A DNA stretch of 64,000 nt from Congeria kusceri (GCA_027627225.1 CM051033.1:6292801-6356800), one strand, 5' to 3'; shown: positions 12,040-23,564, counted from the first letter of the stretch. The notes: generated by a model from the sequence alone, not told the origin. Made by a program: numbers and translations.

Positions 12040-12850
12040 CATGCACCAACTCCATGTCTCTATATCTACTGCAGATATTTAATTAAAACTTCACACATGT
12101 TTTCAGGGTCATTATAATATTTAAGGGACTGATCAAGGCCCATAACTTTGACCTGCAATTTAGCAGAATTATGCCCCTTTTTGTACTTAGAAAAGTCATG
12201 TTAAAGTTTGTGTGCAACAACTCCATATCTCTATAACTACTAGAGATATTAACACATGAAACTTCACACATGTCTTCAGGGTCATTATATAAGATCACTG
12301 ATCAAGGCCCATAACTCTGACCTGCAATTTAGCAGACTTAGGCATCTTTTTGTACTTAAAAAATCCAGGTTAAGGTTTGTGTGCAGCTAGTATATATCTC
12401 TGTAACTACTACAGATATTCAATTGAAACTTCACACATGTGTTTGGGGTCATTATGTAAAGTCACTGACCAAGACCTCTTACTTTAACCTGCAATTTAGC
12501 AGAATTGTGCCCCATTTTGTACTTAGAAAATTCATGTTAAGGTTTGCTTGCAGCAAATAAATATCTGTAACAACTACAGATATTCAATTGAAATTTTACA
12601 TACGTTTCATGGTCATTATGTAAGGTCACTGACAGAATATACATACTATCAAAGCAAAGTGAATAGTCAAGCGCGCTGTCCTGAGACAGCTCTTGTTACT
12701 AGATGAATTGAATGAAAACAACTCTTGAGTCAATTTATCAACTTCCAAAATTCCAAATTCAATGTGAGGTCCTCATTTAGTGTCACAATTTGTTTTGATA
12801 GGGTATGACATTTTTCATTTAATAGTGATGCTCATACTCGTTTGTTGTAG

Positions 12851-12963
12851 ATTCACAGCCATAGTTTTGGGCAACTTTCAGCCTACCAACAGTTATACTT
12901 CTCTATTGGGAACAACCCCTGATGTCCTGAACGTTTCACAGGGAGCGACAGTGGTTTTCACAG
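12851..12963 (+). CDS. candidate internal exon, unrecognised
   Basis: The acceptor CGTTTGTTGTAG and the donor CACAG|GTTTGT flank 113 nt that are open in only one frame. It encodes FTAIVLGNFQPTNSYTSLL followed by GTTPDVLNVSQGATVVFT. The exon enters with one base completing a codon and leaves with one extra G. The N-x-S/T sequon (NVS) and beta-strand-like composition suggest an extracellular domain, perhaps immunoglobulin-like, but I do not recognise the family. Joining directly to the exon at 14,100 would give a stop after about 13 codons (GTEHLTVPTACP), so either an exon between them was missed or this is the end of a different transcript. Confidence 0.45.
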
Positions 12964-13079
12964 GTTTGTTCCCTATTATTCATCAATTTAATTTAAAAAA
13001 CAAGGTTGCTATTCTGTGGTAAATATTCTGTCTGCCTTGCATATAGGGGGACCCAAGTTTTATCCCAACCCAGGGAGTG

Positions 13080-13890
13080 TTTGAAAGATCTTGCTCATAA
13101 GACACCAAGTACTGGTTCTACCCAGAAAATGGACTTGAACGTGTCTCAATAAGCCTCAGGCTTTCTACACAATTGAGTTAAAATAAACGGTTTAAATTTT
13201 AATCTTGTGAAGTTTTTGCAGCACCACTTTGCATGCCAACAAAAAAGTTGCATAATGGCTTCATTAAAGAATCTTGTGCAATAAATTAATGCTTCCAGCA
13301 ATAAACGTGGACCATAATCGCAGATGACAAAACAAAATTATGCCTCCCATGTAATTTTTATGACAATATTGCAGATGTTATGTTTTCAGACAGATTTCAA
13401 ACAATTATTTTTTGTCTGACCCTGAAGAAAAACATATTTTCTTTTAATTGTTTGAAAAACATAGATTAAATATGCTCAGTTATATTCAATAAGTAATTAA
13501 ATCAGATGTTTGAGATACGGTCTTGACATCTAGAACTACAGGCATCATCAGCGAAGAACCATAGTCGTGTGTCGTTACCTTGAATCCCAGGACACTCTGG
13601 GCGGCAGGTTTAGTGGTGATCAGCCACTATATGCCACCAGTTGGCTTTCAGCTTTTCTCTTCCCTTACAAGCCATAGCTGGATGCTGTCTTAGCTGCAAG
13701 ACATGTCTTCCATACAGCATTCTTTCTTTCTCCACCAGTGATTTGTATGGCGCTGAGTGTTCTCCAAAGGATCTTTCTCACAAGACACCAAGTCCTGGTT
13801 ATTCCCAGGAAACTGACACAAATGTATCTCCAATAGCCTATTTTATTGGACACAATCAAGCTAAAATAAATAGGTTTAAACTAACTCACA
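13080..13890 (+). repeat. two copies of a ~110-bp dispersed repeat
   Basis: The block at about 13,088-13,195 (GATCTTGCTCATAAGACACC, AAGTACTGGTTCTACCCAG, AAAATAAACGGTTTAAA) recurs at about 13,770-13,888 (GATCTTTCTCACAAGACACC, AAGTCCTGGTTATTCCCAG, AAAATAAATAGGTTTAAAC). The 103-codon frame at 13,641-13,952 lies mostly in this repeat and is not taken as a gene. Confidence 0.7.
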
Positions 13891-14099
13891 GGAAAGAGCC
13901 ATGTTTTGAATCCTTTGGTGCTACACTGTTTATGCAACACAGAATATTTTGATTTCATAATTACTGGGAAAGTCTTAGATGAAGTGGAAAAAAACCTGTT
14001 ATCAAAACCCTCTAGAGTGAATTGTTAAGTAAGTAATACATAAGAATGCATTCCGATTCCAATTGATATTTTATATATACATGTATTTTATATTTTCAG

Positions 14100-14145
14100 G
14101 AACGGAACATCTGACAGTTCCAACAGCGTGTCCTTGACTTACCAG
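14100..14145 (+). CDS. candidate short internal exon
   Basis: A strong acceptor (TTTTATATTTTCAG) and donor (TACCAG|GTGGGT) bound 46 nt. Read so that it leaves in phase 0, it encodes NGTSDSSNSVSLTYQ with an NGT sequon. In that phase it joins in frame to either of two candidate last exons downstream, at 14,979 and 16,216, both of which begin with AAG. The family is unrecognised. Confidence 0.42.
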
Positions 14146-14978
14146 GTGGGTGTTGTTGCAGTTATTTAAGATGGGACTTCTTTACTGCTAACATGCAGCT
14201 GTCTTACACACAAGAACTGCTAACAATTAGCTCAAAATTTTCAGTTGGTCTTGTGACTTTTAGCCTCAGCCAGTGACATACCATAGTTTTGACCCCAGAT
14301 GACCCATTATCAGATCTAAATAACCATATCTTCCCTAATATACGCTCCCACCCTAATATACGCCCCCCATTTTTCATTACATCCAAACCTTCTTGCCTAA
14401 TTAATGCCACTATTTTGCTTCAAACACTCAATGCAGATACAAGCTGAGCGCCTGTTTTTGAAAGTCCTTGAAAGAAACTTGTATGAACAACCAGCACACA
14501 GTCAAATTATAATGTTTTCTATATGCTGGTATAAATGACAGAAGCCTTTCGTTAATTAGGGAATATACTGTAGTTTTTTAAATTGACAAAATATGCCTAA
14601 AAGTAGTGATTTTAATAGTTTATCCGGTGCGACATGAATTGTAAAATAATTCAGATGGTCCTACTGCCACTCTTTTGCACTACTTCAACAAATACAATTC
14701 CACAACTACTGTTAACATTATAGCTTGGAAAAATTGACCCGACACTGAATTTTATGCATGAATATATTAGAAATCCTTTTCAGTGAATACCAGTACATTA
14801 TTTAACATACTGGAATCGTGCTTAATCAATGTAAGAGCATTTCACTGAAAATACAGTAATAATATCAGTAAAGACTTTATGACAATATTGGTGGAAAAAT
14901 ATATATAACTTTAAATATAATGGATTATAACCTGCAGCATTGAAGAGAAATTAAATGATGCTGTTTTTCTTGTTGCAG

Positions 14979-15041
14979 AAGGCAGCCATTCCACACTTTA
15001 GGACAGCAATAACCCCGATCCAGAAGGAGAAGCATTCCTAA
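14979..15041 (+). CDS. candidate terminal exon (alternative 1)
   Basis: The acceptor TTTTTCTTGTTGCAG is followed by 20 codons and TAA, reading KAAIPHFRTAITPIQKEKHS. The phase matches the exon at 14,100-14,145. The following 3' sequence is AT-rich with long T runs. It could be a short basic tail after an extracellular or membrane region, but that is a guess. Confidence 0.4.
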   Translation, partial: KAAIPHFRTAITPIQKEKHS

Positions 15042-15312
15042 ATGATGCTGAAACCATGCACCAAATTTTTCGATGGAAAACGTGATAGCAACCAACCGCA
15101 ATTACTGAAAAAATTCTCTTTTTTTTTTTAATTATATGTGATTTTTTTCAATACATTATTATTTGTCTTAATCTTCATGTACATCATAGATAAAAAAATT
15201 GATGATATGTATACCAAGTAATGCATTTTATTGACATTTTATAGCGTACATATATATTTATATGAACAACTTTATTGTACATAGAAATAAGCAATGAAAA
15301 GTATTGAAGGTT

Positions 15313-15386
15313 TATACCGGTATTTGAACTCCGGTCCCACAGCTCCGTAGTCCACTGCTCTATCCACTACACCACTCTGGCTTGTG
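15313..15386 (-). repeat. tRNA-like sequence (SINE head or tRNA pseudogene)
   Basis: The reverse complement has an A-box-like GTGTAGTGGATAGAGCAGTGG and a B-box GAGTTCAAATACC at tRNA-like spacing, with a CCGG/CCGG T-arm stem. The anticodon stem does not pair, so this is not called as a working tRNA. It is probably a tRNA-derived SINE head. Confidence 0.5.
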
Positions 15387-15552
15387 TGTTCATAGGTATT
15401 GAAAAGGGATTATATGGATAGAATGTGTGCTAAATATAGCAATCACATGACTTGGACTTGGTCACATGACCATAGTCCAGGTCATGTGATTTTTTTTACT
15501 GTTATGTTTTATTGAAAGGATAAATAAATGTTTCGAACAGCTACTAGCAGAA

Positions 15553-15757
15553 GCCTAAATAGCTCAGTTGGTAGAGCAGTGGTCTTGAGAGGCTTGGTGG
15601 TTGGGTTCAAATACCACTCCGACCAAGGGGAGTTTAAAAAAAAACTCCTGGGGGGGAACGGTAAGGTAAAAATATACTTTTTGTTACAAAAGAAATAAAC
15701 ACATTTTATCATTGTCCCTACCCCCACGTAATTTTTGGGGCAAATTAAAACAAACAC
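15553..15757 (+). mobile_element. tRNA-derived SINE
   Basis: The A box TAGCTCAGTTGG is at 15,560-15,571 and the B box GGTTCAAATAC at 15,604-15,614, the usual tRNA spacing for polymerase III internal promoters. The acceptor ends (GCCTAAA and CCGACC) do not pair, so it is tRNA-derived and not a tRNA gene. A non-tRNA body follows to about 15,757, before a T-rich stretch. Target duplications were not resolved. Confidence 0.65.
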
Positions 15758-16016
15758 CAGAAGTCTTTCTAATTATTTTTTATTCTTCTTATGCATCATT
15801 TATTATGGCAAATATTACAAATATTTTATACAATATTTAGGCCAAGAAAAAATATCAGTGGTTCAGGTTTCACTACCAACCCTTCTTTCATCACCTCAAC
15901 CTTAAGAATTTTTAAGAGAAAAAAAAATGTTTCTTATCGAGTTTAAATATGACAATTTCCCAAAGACTCTGTCAGTGACACCTGAACCACATATTTTTTC
16001 TTTGGCCTGAACTAAA

Positions 16017-16169
16017 CAGGGCTCACCCTGGCTCAACCTTTTCTTTAGCCAAGTTGAAATTCTTCTCATTTGGGGTATTTTGGGGGGGTTTATGAAGAAA
16101 ACATTGTAGCCAAATGGAAAAATCTTTAGCCAATTGTTTCAGTGTGTAGCTAATAGCAGAGTGAGCCCT
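16017..16169. mobile_element. ~150-bp hAT-like MITE
   Basis: The ends are CAGGGCTCACCCTGG at the left and GCAGAGTGAGCCCT at the right, complementary with one mismatch. The interior is non-coding (TAGCCAA repeated near both ends). The size and TIR type fit hAT MITEs. No matching 8-bp target duplication was seen. Confidence 0.65.
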
Positions 16170-16215
16170 ATTAAAAACATTGTATGTAAACCATTATATT
16201 TGTATATATTTCCAG

Positions 16216-16257
16216 AAGTCATTTGAAAGAATGCGACGTCGTTCACTGAGGCGTTAG
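16216..16257 (+). CDS. candidate terminal exon (alternative 2)
   Basis: The acceptor TATATTTCCAG is followed by 13 codons and TAG, reading KSFERMRRRSLRR, a strongly basic tail. It begins with AAG in the same phase as the candidate exon at 14,979, so the two could be alternative last exons of one gene. A polyadenylation hexamer AATAAA follows at 16,466-16,471 (ATAAAA also near 16,441), about 210 bp after the stop, which supports a 3' UTR here. Confidence 0.4.
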   Translation, partial: KSFERMRRRSLRR

Positions 16258-16465
16258 AACCTTATCGTCACCTGAGTTGCAGCAGTTAATGATCAGCAAA
16301 GCAAGCCAGTGTGGTACAGGATTTCGATGGGAAATGTGCAATTCTTGTTAAATTTCTTGTTTCTTCGGACCCTTCACCCTAGTGATTTACTGAAATGCAA
16401 ATTTTGTAATTAAAAAGTTACACGCCTGTGTTACCTATAATAAAATTGTATGGTGATATTGGGCT

Positions 16466-16471
16466 AATAAA
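16466..16471 (+). promoter_or_regulatory. candidate polyadenylation signal
   Basis: A canonical AATAAA lies downstream of the candidate last exon at 16,216-16,257. In DNA this AT-rich the hexamer is common by chance, so the support comes only from position. Confidence 0.35.
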
Positions 16472-16479
16472 CATCCATG

Positions 16480-18050
16480 AGAGCCATAATCTGTTTTTCT
16501 TCTTTAAGGGTACGAGGCAAATGCTAAGAATTTAAAGTCCCAGCAGAAATTATTTTGAAGGAAAAGTATGTTGCTCACAAGATTTGCACAAAAACATGAG
16601 GTTTTTTTGCTCATTTAGTATTACAGCTGAACTCGTGTCATTTTGAGGGGCTGACGCCTATGGCACTGTCAAAATCTTATTACATTATTTTAATCTGATA
16701 TTTTATCCTGGTTTACAGATCAGCTATTTTATATTACAACTGTTCTAACATTTCGACTCAATATTTCTAAAAAGTCTGTATTAGGATGTGTCAAACTAGT
16801 CATATTACGAAGTTATTGAATTCCTGGCAACTTCAAGATAGCAAGTTCAGTCGATATTATATTATTATCAGAAGATTTCGTAATACTATCACTCGCCAAT
16901 TTATGATACAGGCAGTTCAATAAGTAATCAGTAATAAATCCCATAGGCAAAATAAAGCAATTTATTTCAAAGCCACCAAATGCATTTTGAATATATTTCG
17001 AAAAACACTTCTACATTTGTTCTGCTGAAAAATAATAGTATGTGCTAAGAAAATATAACCTGCATGAGTGACAAAAAACAGCCGACAACTGCAGCATGTC
17101 TGACATGGTTTACAATTTCCATAAATAGTTCCATGCTGATAAGCATTGTTTACATGGTTGATGTTGTTTTGTCAGTTTAAAAAAAAGTATATTAATTTTT
17201 GTGGTATTTAATTTATGGTCAATGTGGATTTAGTGGCTTTAACTCAAATGCAGTATTAATGATGAAAAACTGTCCCACTGTTATCAACTGGTTAATCTGT
17301 TACATCCTTCCAACTTGGGAGAAAATAAAAGTTCTACTTGGGCCTAGGACTTGAATTACTTATTATTGCTGTCATTGGAACTGACACAGTCTGCAAAAGT
17401 TTACTTCACTCCAGTGGACAAAAAGAAAATGTGTTGTTTTATATTTTTCAAACTTTAAGCGACTACTTCTTTGTTACTTGTCGGTGGTTTAAACATTTCA
17501 GTTGAAGTATCAGTTGTGCAAACAAGGCTAAGACGACTGATGAGACAGGAAAGGTCCCTTATTCCAATAGCTCACTAAGAATGTCATGTTCATGTAGCTT
17601 ATATATATACTGAGCATTAACAAAAGCATTGCATGAATTACATAAGCTCAATAAATGAAAGTAATGCCCACACGTATCTTACACATGAGACAAAATCTAA
17701 ATATACTCGGCCAAAAAAAAAGCATGACACTTAATAATTTGTTATATTTATTGTTTGTGGATTCAATTTCAACCATTATGTCAAAATTTATAATTGATCA
17801 ATACATGATTGAGAATAAGTAAATGCACATCTATGCTATGAAAACATTGTGTTTTATAATCAACCATTGTATATGTTGTATCTTGATCCAATTCCAGGAA
17901 CGTTGATAAACTATACACTGTTGGTTTTCTTTTTTGGTCGAGTATAAATGCCCATAATAACATTCAAAGAAATAAACATTTTGTGACAATATCAGTGGTG
18001 AATTGCTCAAAACCTGTACAGCCAATTAAGCTAACAGTCCTAGGCAATTT
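16480..18050. other. AT-rich DNA, no feature seen
   Basis: No exon with paired splice sites, no repeat period and no terminal repeats were found. Confidence 0.45.
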
Positions 18051-18054
18051 AATG

Positions 18055-18203
18055 AAATTATTTCTATAAATACGACACTAAATTATTTCTATAAATACGA
18101 CACTAAGTTTTTGATTTGTGAGTTTAACCTGACCAAACTATGAATTGACACTGTATTCTGTAAATAATATTTAATAACTGTATTCTGTAAATAATATTTA
18201 ATA
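18055..18203 (+). repeat. two adjacent short tandem duplications
   Basis: A 25-bp unit (TTTCTATAAATACGACACT core) is present twice at 18,055-18,104. A different 27-bp unit (CTGTATTCTGTAAATAATAT core) is present twice at 18,150-18,203. Both pairs are exact or nearly so, which suggests recent slippage or duplication. Confidence 0.9.
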
Positions 18204-18656
18204 AGCAAGTTGTTTGTAATATTGATTGTATATACATTAAAAGTTAACTGGCTGTGAGCATGATTGGCCGTTACATCTGTGAGCAACTTGGTCAATACCT
18301 TACGCATCATTGAACAGTTGCACTTTCATTTGTAAACGTTGTGAAATTTGAAAGATCTTAAATGATCTATGCCAGTGTTAAACAAAATAGCATGTGGCAA
18401 CTTATCAATAAACATACACAATACAGTAGCAAATAATGATACATTTAACCTCAAATCTAACAGATTCATTAATAATACTTTTTTTTTTGCTGAAAACTAT
18501 CACATGAACGCCAAACATTTCATCTCCTTTCTAATTTTACAAAAACATCTAATTTCCCTCACAACACATGTTTGGACACGAAGGATGTGTTGCCAACACT
18601 ATTGATTGCTTCTGCAAATTTATTACCATATATATTTTACAGTAGAAACAAGAAGG

Positions 18657-19190
18657 CCCTATAGCCCTTACACGAGTTTGAAGATCTGGTCCTTGCGGTT
18701 TCAGGAGATTTTTGAAGTCATTTAACTTTTTAAATCTATATAAACAATGTGACCCCTGGGCTTGGCCAATATTTACCCTCAGGTCAATATTTGAACAATC
18801 TTTGTAGAGAACCACTATACAATGTTTCATACAAAATATGAAACATCTGGGCCCTGCAGTTCCGGAGAAGATTTTTTAAGTCATTTTGCTATTTAAGTCT
18901 ACATGAAAAAGGTGACCCCCTGGGCGTGGCCAGTTTTGACCCCTGGGCCATAATTTGAACAACCTTTGTAAAGGACCACTAGATGATGCCACATACCAAA
19001 TATGCAAGCTCTCAGCCATGCAGTTTCAGAGATTTTTAAAGTTTTCGCTTTTAAATCTACTTTTAGCTATATATATGCAGCAGACCAGAAGGATCACCCA
19101 ATGATCATTCCTGTGAAGTTTGGGGTAAATCTCCCCAGCAGTTTAGGAGATTATGTTGTTTGAGTGAAATGGCTGACGAACGATGAATAA
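18657..19190 (-). mobile_element. hairpin-ended repeat element, reverse orientation
   Basis: Read on the minus strand, the 3' end is a near-palindrome AAGGGCTATAGGGCCTT followed by CTTGTTT. The interior has two ~165-bp monomers marked by GACCCCTGGGC.TGGCC (about 18,751 and 18,915) and ATTTGAACAA.CTTTGTA. The same monomer type occurs in forward orientation at 27,222-27,458. Frames overlapping it are not taken as genes. Confidence 0.65.
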
Positions 19191-19199
19191 AAGGCAATC

Positions 19200-20780
19200 A
19201 TAAAATCTTACCATGAGCATGTTGAGCTAAGAATGACAAAGGTCTATAATTCTGCCAAAACTGATGGCAGAAAACGTTCCTTCCTTTACAATTACCTACA
19301 GGTTCAGTTTCTTCAGCTGTGAAATTTTTAGCGAAATCTGCCAAGCAGTTAAAGAGGAGTTGAGTCCACAAAATATTGGGTCATACAGACCGACAAGTGC
19401 AATGTTTAATGCCTCTCACTTTGTGGGGGCATAAAAACCAACTAGATCTAAACTTTCCAAAGAAATATTTGCAAAAACACAGCTTCTAAAATTTTATATG
19501 GATTTACTTTAGAACAGAAATGTATTCGCATTCTAAAAAAACAATGGAAAAGTAAGACAACAATTGCAACAGACAAATTTCTCAAATTTAAAACAAGATA
19601 ATAGTTTTCTAATGAACAACACAAAAACGTATCAGAGTATAAATAATTTTCATACAAACTTATTTCAGATGAAGTTATGATAAATATTGCATATTTATCA
19701 GTAAGTGTGACATACTTTTATCTGAATGTTGTCAAAATGCTTAAGTTTTTGCAGTTAAGACATTTAATGCCATGTTTTGAAAATATGAAATTCTGTGAAC
19801 AAGTCCTTTTAACAAAGGGAATGTTAAACTCATGGCACTCGCATTGTTGAGATACATTCTTATTTCTAGATTTATCCATTTTACTGGTTATAAAATAAAT
19901 AATGAATATGAAGGCAGACAGACAAACCCAAAACTATAAATCTGTGTTGCCGGGCATGTCATATAATGTATCTTACTACATAGTATCATATAATGAATAA
20001 ATGACATATATCGGTATACAGAGGCATTTTGTAAAAAAATTATCATTAAGCAAAAACATGTAGAAGCACACATACAAACTTGTAACAACATTTTATGAAA
20101 GCTACAATTACCAAAAAGTATCAGTATCCCCAAAGAAATGTTTTTCTAAAAACATAAAATATGATTGCTTACAAGAAGTTATTTGAAAAAAACAACCACA
20201 ACACTTATTTAGTTTACATAATTTGATGTGAATCCCAATTAACTCTTGTCATTTCATTTCACAAAAGTAAATTATATTCTGTATATAAGTTCTGAACATA
20301 CAAATCATTGCCATCAAGTGTGATAATAATGAAGAGTTGTGAATAAAATAAAATTGATACCAATTTTACTGTTTTATACAAAATCATGGCCACTGTACTC
20401 TAACTCTCAACATCCTCTAGCGTTACATGAATTTAATTTGACCTAAGCTTCTTTTTAACAGCCTTTATTATTACATTAAGTTTCATTAAATTACATGTAA
20501 TACTTGATGAGTAATGATCAACAATGAAATTGATAGCAAATAGCTACCACAGCATGCCCCAAAAGTACCGTACACTAAAATAAGAAACATTTCAACAATT
20601 GTTTGAATACATAAGTTACAGACGTACGGATGGACAAGTGCAATGCTTAATGCCTCCCACTTTGTGGGGGCAAAAAAACACAATCACAGGAATATTTCTT
20701 ACATGAACATACAAACAACGGATATGTTTTCAACCAAACATACAAATGTCCAGAACAGTTCACAACTGACACATAACACG
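19200..20780. other. AT-rich DNA with two reversed element 5' ends
   Basis: At about 19,385-19,435 and 20,625-20,680 the minus strand reads TGCCCCCACAAAGTGGGAGGC (or a close variant) followed by ATTAAGCATTGCACTTGTCC. This is a GC-rich hairpin-bearing 5' end of the element type seen at 29,325. The rest contains no supported gene. Confidence 0.55.
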
Positions 20781-20876
20781 AATGTCAATCAACTGAGCTC
20801 TTAGGCATGTCAACGTTTCTCAGAAATCCTCTACCCACGGTGTGGCCAGCTTGCCTCGACTGGAAGACGCTGCACG

Positions 20877-22170
20877 TTATAATGAGCCTGTAAAACAGAA
20901 ACACAGACACACTGAAGATGGAAGACCAACTACTCATGTGTGTGAACCAGGATAACAAATAAAATTTATCATGAAACAATAGCTGAAACATGTTCTGTTT
21001 TTAGTTAAAATTAACTTTGACTTTGGCTACAAAAAACGACCTTCAGTCCTAACCATTGTCTGGATATAATCTTTATGAACAATATTCCACAAGATTTTAT
21101 TTTGCTTTCCACTCTGATCACCTCCTGGTACATTAACTGATAGTTTTCTTTTATTAGAACAGTACTTGATGGTATAGAAATGCACAGTTTCCAATAGATG
21201 TTTTAAATAGACAAGACACTGTGTTTGATAAACACTCATGCCCCTACTTGGTGCAGGACAGCCATTTGAATTATTCAAAGTAGGTCAAGGTCAAAGTGAG
21301 GCTGGGTGATATGGATTGATAAGGAATGGTCATAAGCAAGGACTGTGTAAGCATCCAAGTGTTGTAGTAAGTGGTGTGAAACAGTAAAAATTAGTTAACA
21401 TCTTATGGACAGAATCACTGATGGCCAGGACAACCACTAAATGCCTCCCACATCAAGATGCCTGGGGAGTAAAAGTTTGTGTACAACCAGTACAACCAAG
21501 AGGTTTCAGTCCTTGATAGACAGGTTTCATACAGCTGGATCAGTAAGAGCTCTCGTGAGCCTGATCATTAATGAACTGGGAATGAGATATACAATGAATG
21601 AACATTGTGTTCAGGTTAGCTTAAACTTAACCAGAAACCATTGTTTGTTTGCAGTTATTCGAACCATAAACAAAAGGACCCTATTCATCTCCAAGACTAT
21701 ATATGAAATCAATTAACGAGCTCACTAAATGGCAGAAAACAGCTAAACACTGCATACCTCTGGCGTGGATTTCTGCTTCCAACTGGGGAATGTCTGAGAT
21801 GGAGTTTGCCAAATGTCGATACTGCCCACGATCGTCACCAGCTGCTTTGGCACATACCTAGAGAGGCAGAATAACATAAAATTAAATAAAACAATCTTTA
21901 ATAACACATCTGTATTTTGATACAATCTGAGGTAAATATTATTTGCTTCATTTCTGTAAGGATTGGTTTTTATTTCACCAGGCTTGCATTACTTAACCTA
22001 TTGAAAAAAAACACAAAAATATTCTTTATATATGAAGTTCCATAATTTAAATTATAAACTGACATTGTTACCTTCGGTGCCAACTTACAGTCGGGTTTTA
22101 GCTGTTTGGTGGCCTTTGAAGGTTCATGTAGCAACAACTTCCCATTCAGTCTGAAAGCCTCCACCACCAT
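20877..22170 (-). CDS. possible three-exon small gene (~69 aa), unrecognised
   Basis: Three minus-strand exons have good splice sites and compatible phases. Exon 1 follows TCCTATTTCAG at 22,198; the ATG is at 22,170 and the coding part runs to 22,072 with donor AAG|GTAACA (33 codons, starting MVVEAFRLNGKLLLHEPSK). Exon 2 is 21,857-21,758, with acceptor CTCTCTAG and donor GAG|GTATGC; it adds 33 codons (including GDDRGQYRHLANSISDIPQL) and one base. Exon 3 begins at 20,887 after TGTTTTACAG and reads GSL then TAA at 20,879-20,877. The middle is predicted helical and charged. I do not recognise the family. The very early stop in exon 3 makes it possible that an exon was missed or that the last junction is wrong; another frame of exon 3 is open for 33 codons. 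Confidence 0.4.
21265..21470 (-). repeat. dispersed repeat, reverse orientation
   Basis: GGTCAAGGTCAAAGTGAGGCTGG and the following ~150 bp are the reverse complement of the monomers at 6,690-7,195. The unit ends at about 21,440 in TGCCTCCCACATC, a 5'-end-like sequence. The 91-codon plus-strand frame at 21,441 starts in this repeat and has no other support. Confidence 0.65.
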
Positions 22171-22197
22171 CTTCTAGTGATGTCAGTACATTTGCAC

Positions 22198-22590
22198 CTG
22201 AAATAGGAGAGTTACTTTAACTATGTTGATGTTGATGAAAGGCGCAACAATAGCAACATATAAACAGCAGATATAGAACAGTAAAACGATTATTAGCAAC
22301 ACTCTCCAACCGTCTGTCATTGCTTTTCTCTGCATTTATTATATTACATTCAGAGTGATTTTTACATGTACATGTAATCTATTCATTCTGTATACTTGTT
22401 TTGTGCATAAACTATTTATGTATTGCACTCTTTATTTTAACTGCAAACAGAGAAATCATGAGAAAACATACCAACCATAAACAGAATATTATTAGTCGCT
22501 AGTACAGTCTATATATATCAACTTTACAAAATGATACTGGCTTTCAATTGTTTATTACTGACATTAAGCATGTTTTAATTCGGTCCTGCA
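22198..22590. other. AT-rich DNA, no feature seen
   Basis: No supported gene or repeat. It may contain upstream sequence of the possible minus-strand gene at 20,877-22,170. Confidence 0.4.
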
Positions 22591-22591
22591 G

Positions 22592-22726
22592 TCCTGCCCA
22601 CTACACAATGGCCTCAGGCGCCAGATCTGGGCGGAGGAGACCACGATGCAAGGGAAGCTCTATGGCAGTCTGGAGGACCTGCGGCGCACGGCGACCTTTG
22701 CGCAGAGAGCCGGCGTGTCCATCTGA
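22592..22726 (+). pseudogene. GC-rich exon-like fragment with in-frame stop
   Basis: After an acceptor-like TTCGGTCCTGCAG, 44 codons are open and end in TGA at 22,724-22,726. They include RRQIWAEETTMQGKLYGSL and EDLRRTATFAQRAGVSI. The frame stays open and coding-like after the stop (VIDKKKKI). The segment is clearly more GC-rich than its surroundings, as expected of real coding sequence. I do not recognise the protein. It could be a real terminal exon or a decaying exon or retrocopy fragment. Confidence 0.4.
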
Positions 22727-22818
22727 GTGATCGACAAGAAGAAGAAGATTCGGTCAAGTTTTGCAATCAACGTAATACTAACAAGAAAAAAAAACTTAAA
22801 AAGACCAAATAACAAATG

Positions 22819-22911
22819 CAATATATCGGTATGGACATTCATATTGCAATATTTTATTGCAGAATAAAATATTGCAATAAATCAATATACCGTTATATTG
22901 TGACACCCCTA
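22819..22911. mobile_element. small palindromic MITE
   Basis: A near-perfect palindrome at 22,843-22,878 (ATTGCAATATTTTATT, four-base loop, complement) is flanked by ATATATCGGTAT at the left and ATACCGTTATATTG at the right, which also pair. The right end GTGACACCCCT resembles hAT-type MITE termini. Confidence 0.6.
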
Positions 22912-23564
22912 TCTGCTTTTCTGTTAGCAACTACACGCATACAGACCGGACACATGAAAAAGATGAACGAACAATAATCGTATTTTAACAAATTATTAAC
23001 GTTAATAATATTGCCCTTTGTTGAACATTGCGGCTGTAAACAAATGGCTTTTACGTTAGTTCATTCTGTGGTGGTGATGGCAGTGGTAGTGGAAGTACTT
23101 TAGTGGTGGTTTTTGTTATTAGCTATCGTCGGATACCCACGACTAATCATTCCGTTACACTCCAGCATTCGATGAATGGAGAGGAGCGGAATGGGTCCAT
23201 AATCCAAAGCATAGTGTTTCAAACACAAATTGTAACGCGGACTTATTTCAAGCATAAAGGGACAGTTTCACGGTTTGGGGTTGGATTTTTTTTCTTCTAA
23301 AAATTGACTTTAAAGCAAAAAAATATAGAGTATATCAAAACGTGTTGTTTATTATGCGTTTTTGGTCGCAAAACATAATTGTTTTTATATTTGTTATGCC
23401 TTTTTGCATAAAAAATTACTAGGGTATGCCTACCGGGTAGCAAATTTTTATATCGAAAATGAACATATTTATTTTAAAGTAGCATATTTGAAACAATAAT
23501 ATGATAATTCCTGTCTTTGACTGTCCGGCAATTTATGTAACGTACAGCAACACCAACAGTGAGA

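Larger units (their letters stand above)
10633..12697 (+). mobile_element. hairpin-ended Helentron-like element, hAT-interrupted
   Basis: The 5' end has TTTTTAGCTCGACTATTC and TCGTCCGCATCGCC. The 3' part (about 12,040-12,690) is an array of ~170-bp monomers marked by CTGCAATTTAGCAGAATT, TTTTGTACTTAGAAAA, CTACAGATATTCAATTGAAA and CACACATGT..GGGTCATTAT. The 3' end is GAATAGTCAAGCGC, then a hairpin (GCTGTC-CTGA-GACAGC), then TCTTGTT. The 5' CGACTATTC and 3' GAATAGTC are inverted subterminal repeats. The Helentron/HINE assignment is an inference from the tandem monomers and terminal hairpin; no Rep/helicase gene is present. The element is split by the hAT element at 10,742-12,039. Confidence 0.72.

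Noticed and set aside
13641..13952. 103-codon frame
   Set aside because: It overlaps a dispersed repeat found twice within 0.8 kb and has no domain.
15553..15625. Functional tRNA gene
   Set aside because: A and B boxes are good, but the acceptor ends do not pair; it fits a SINE head.
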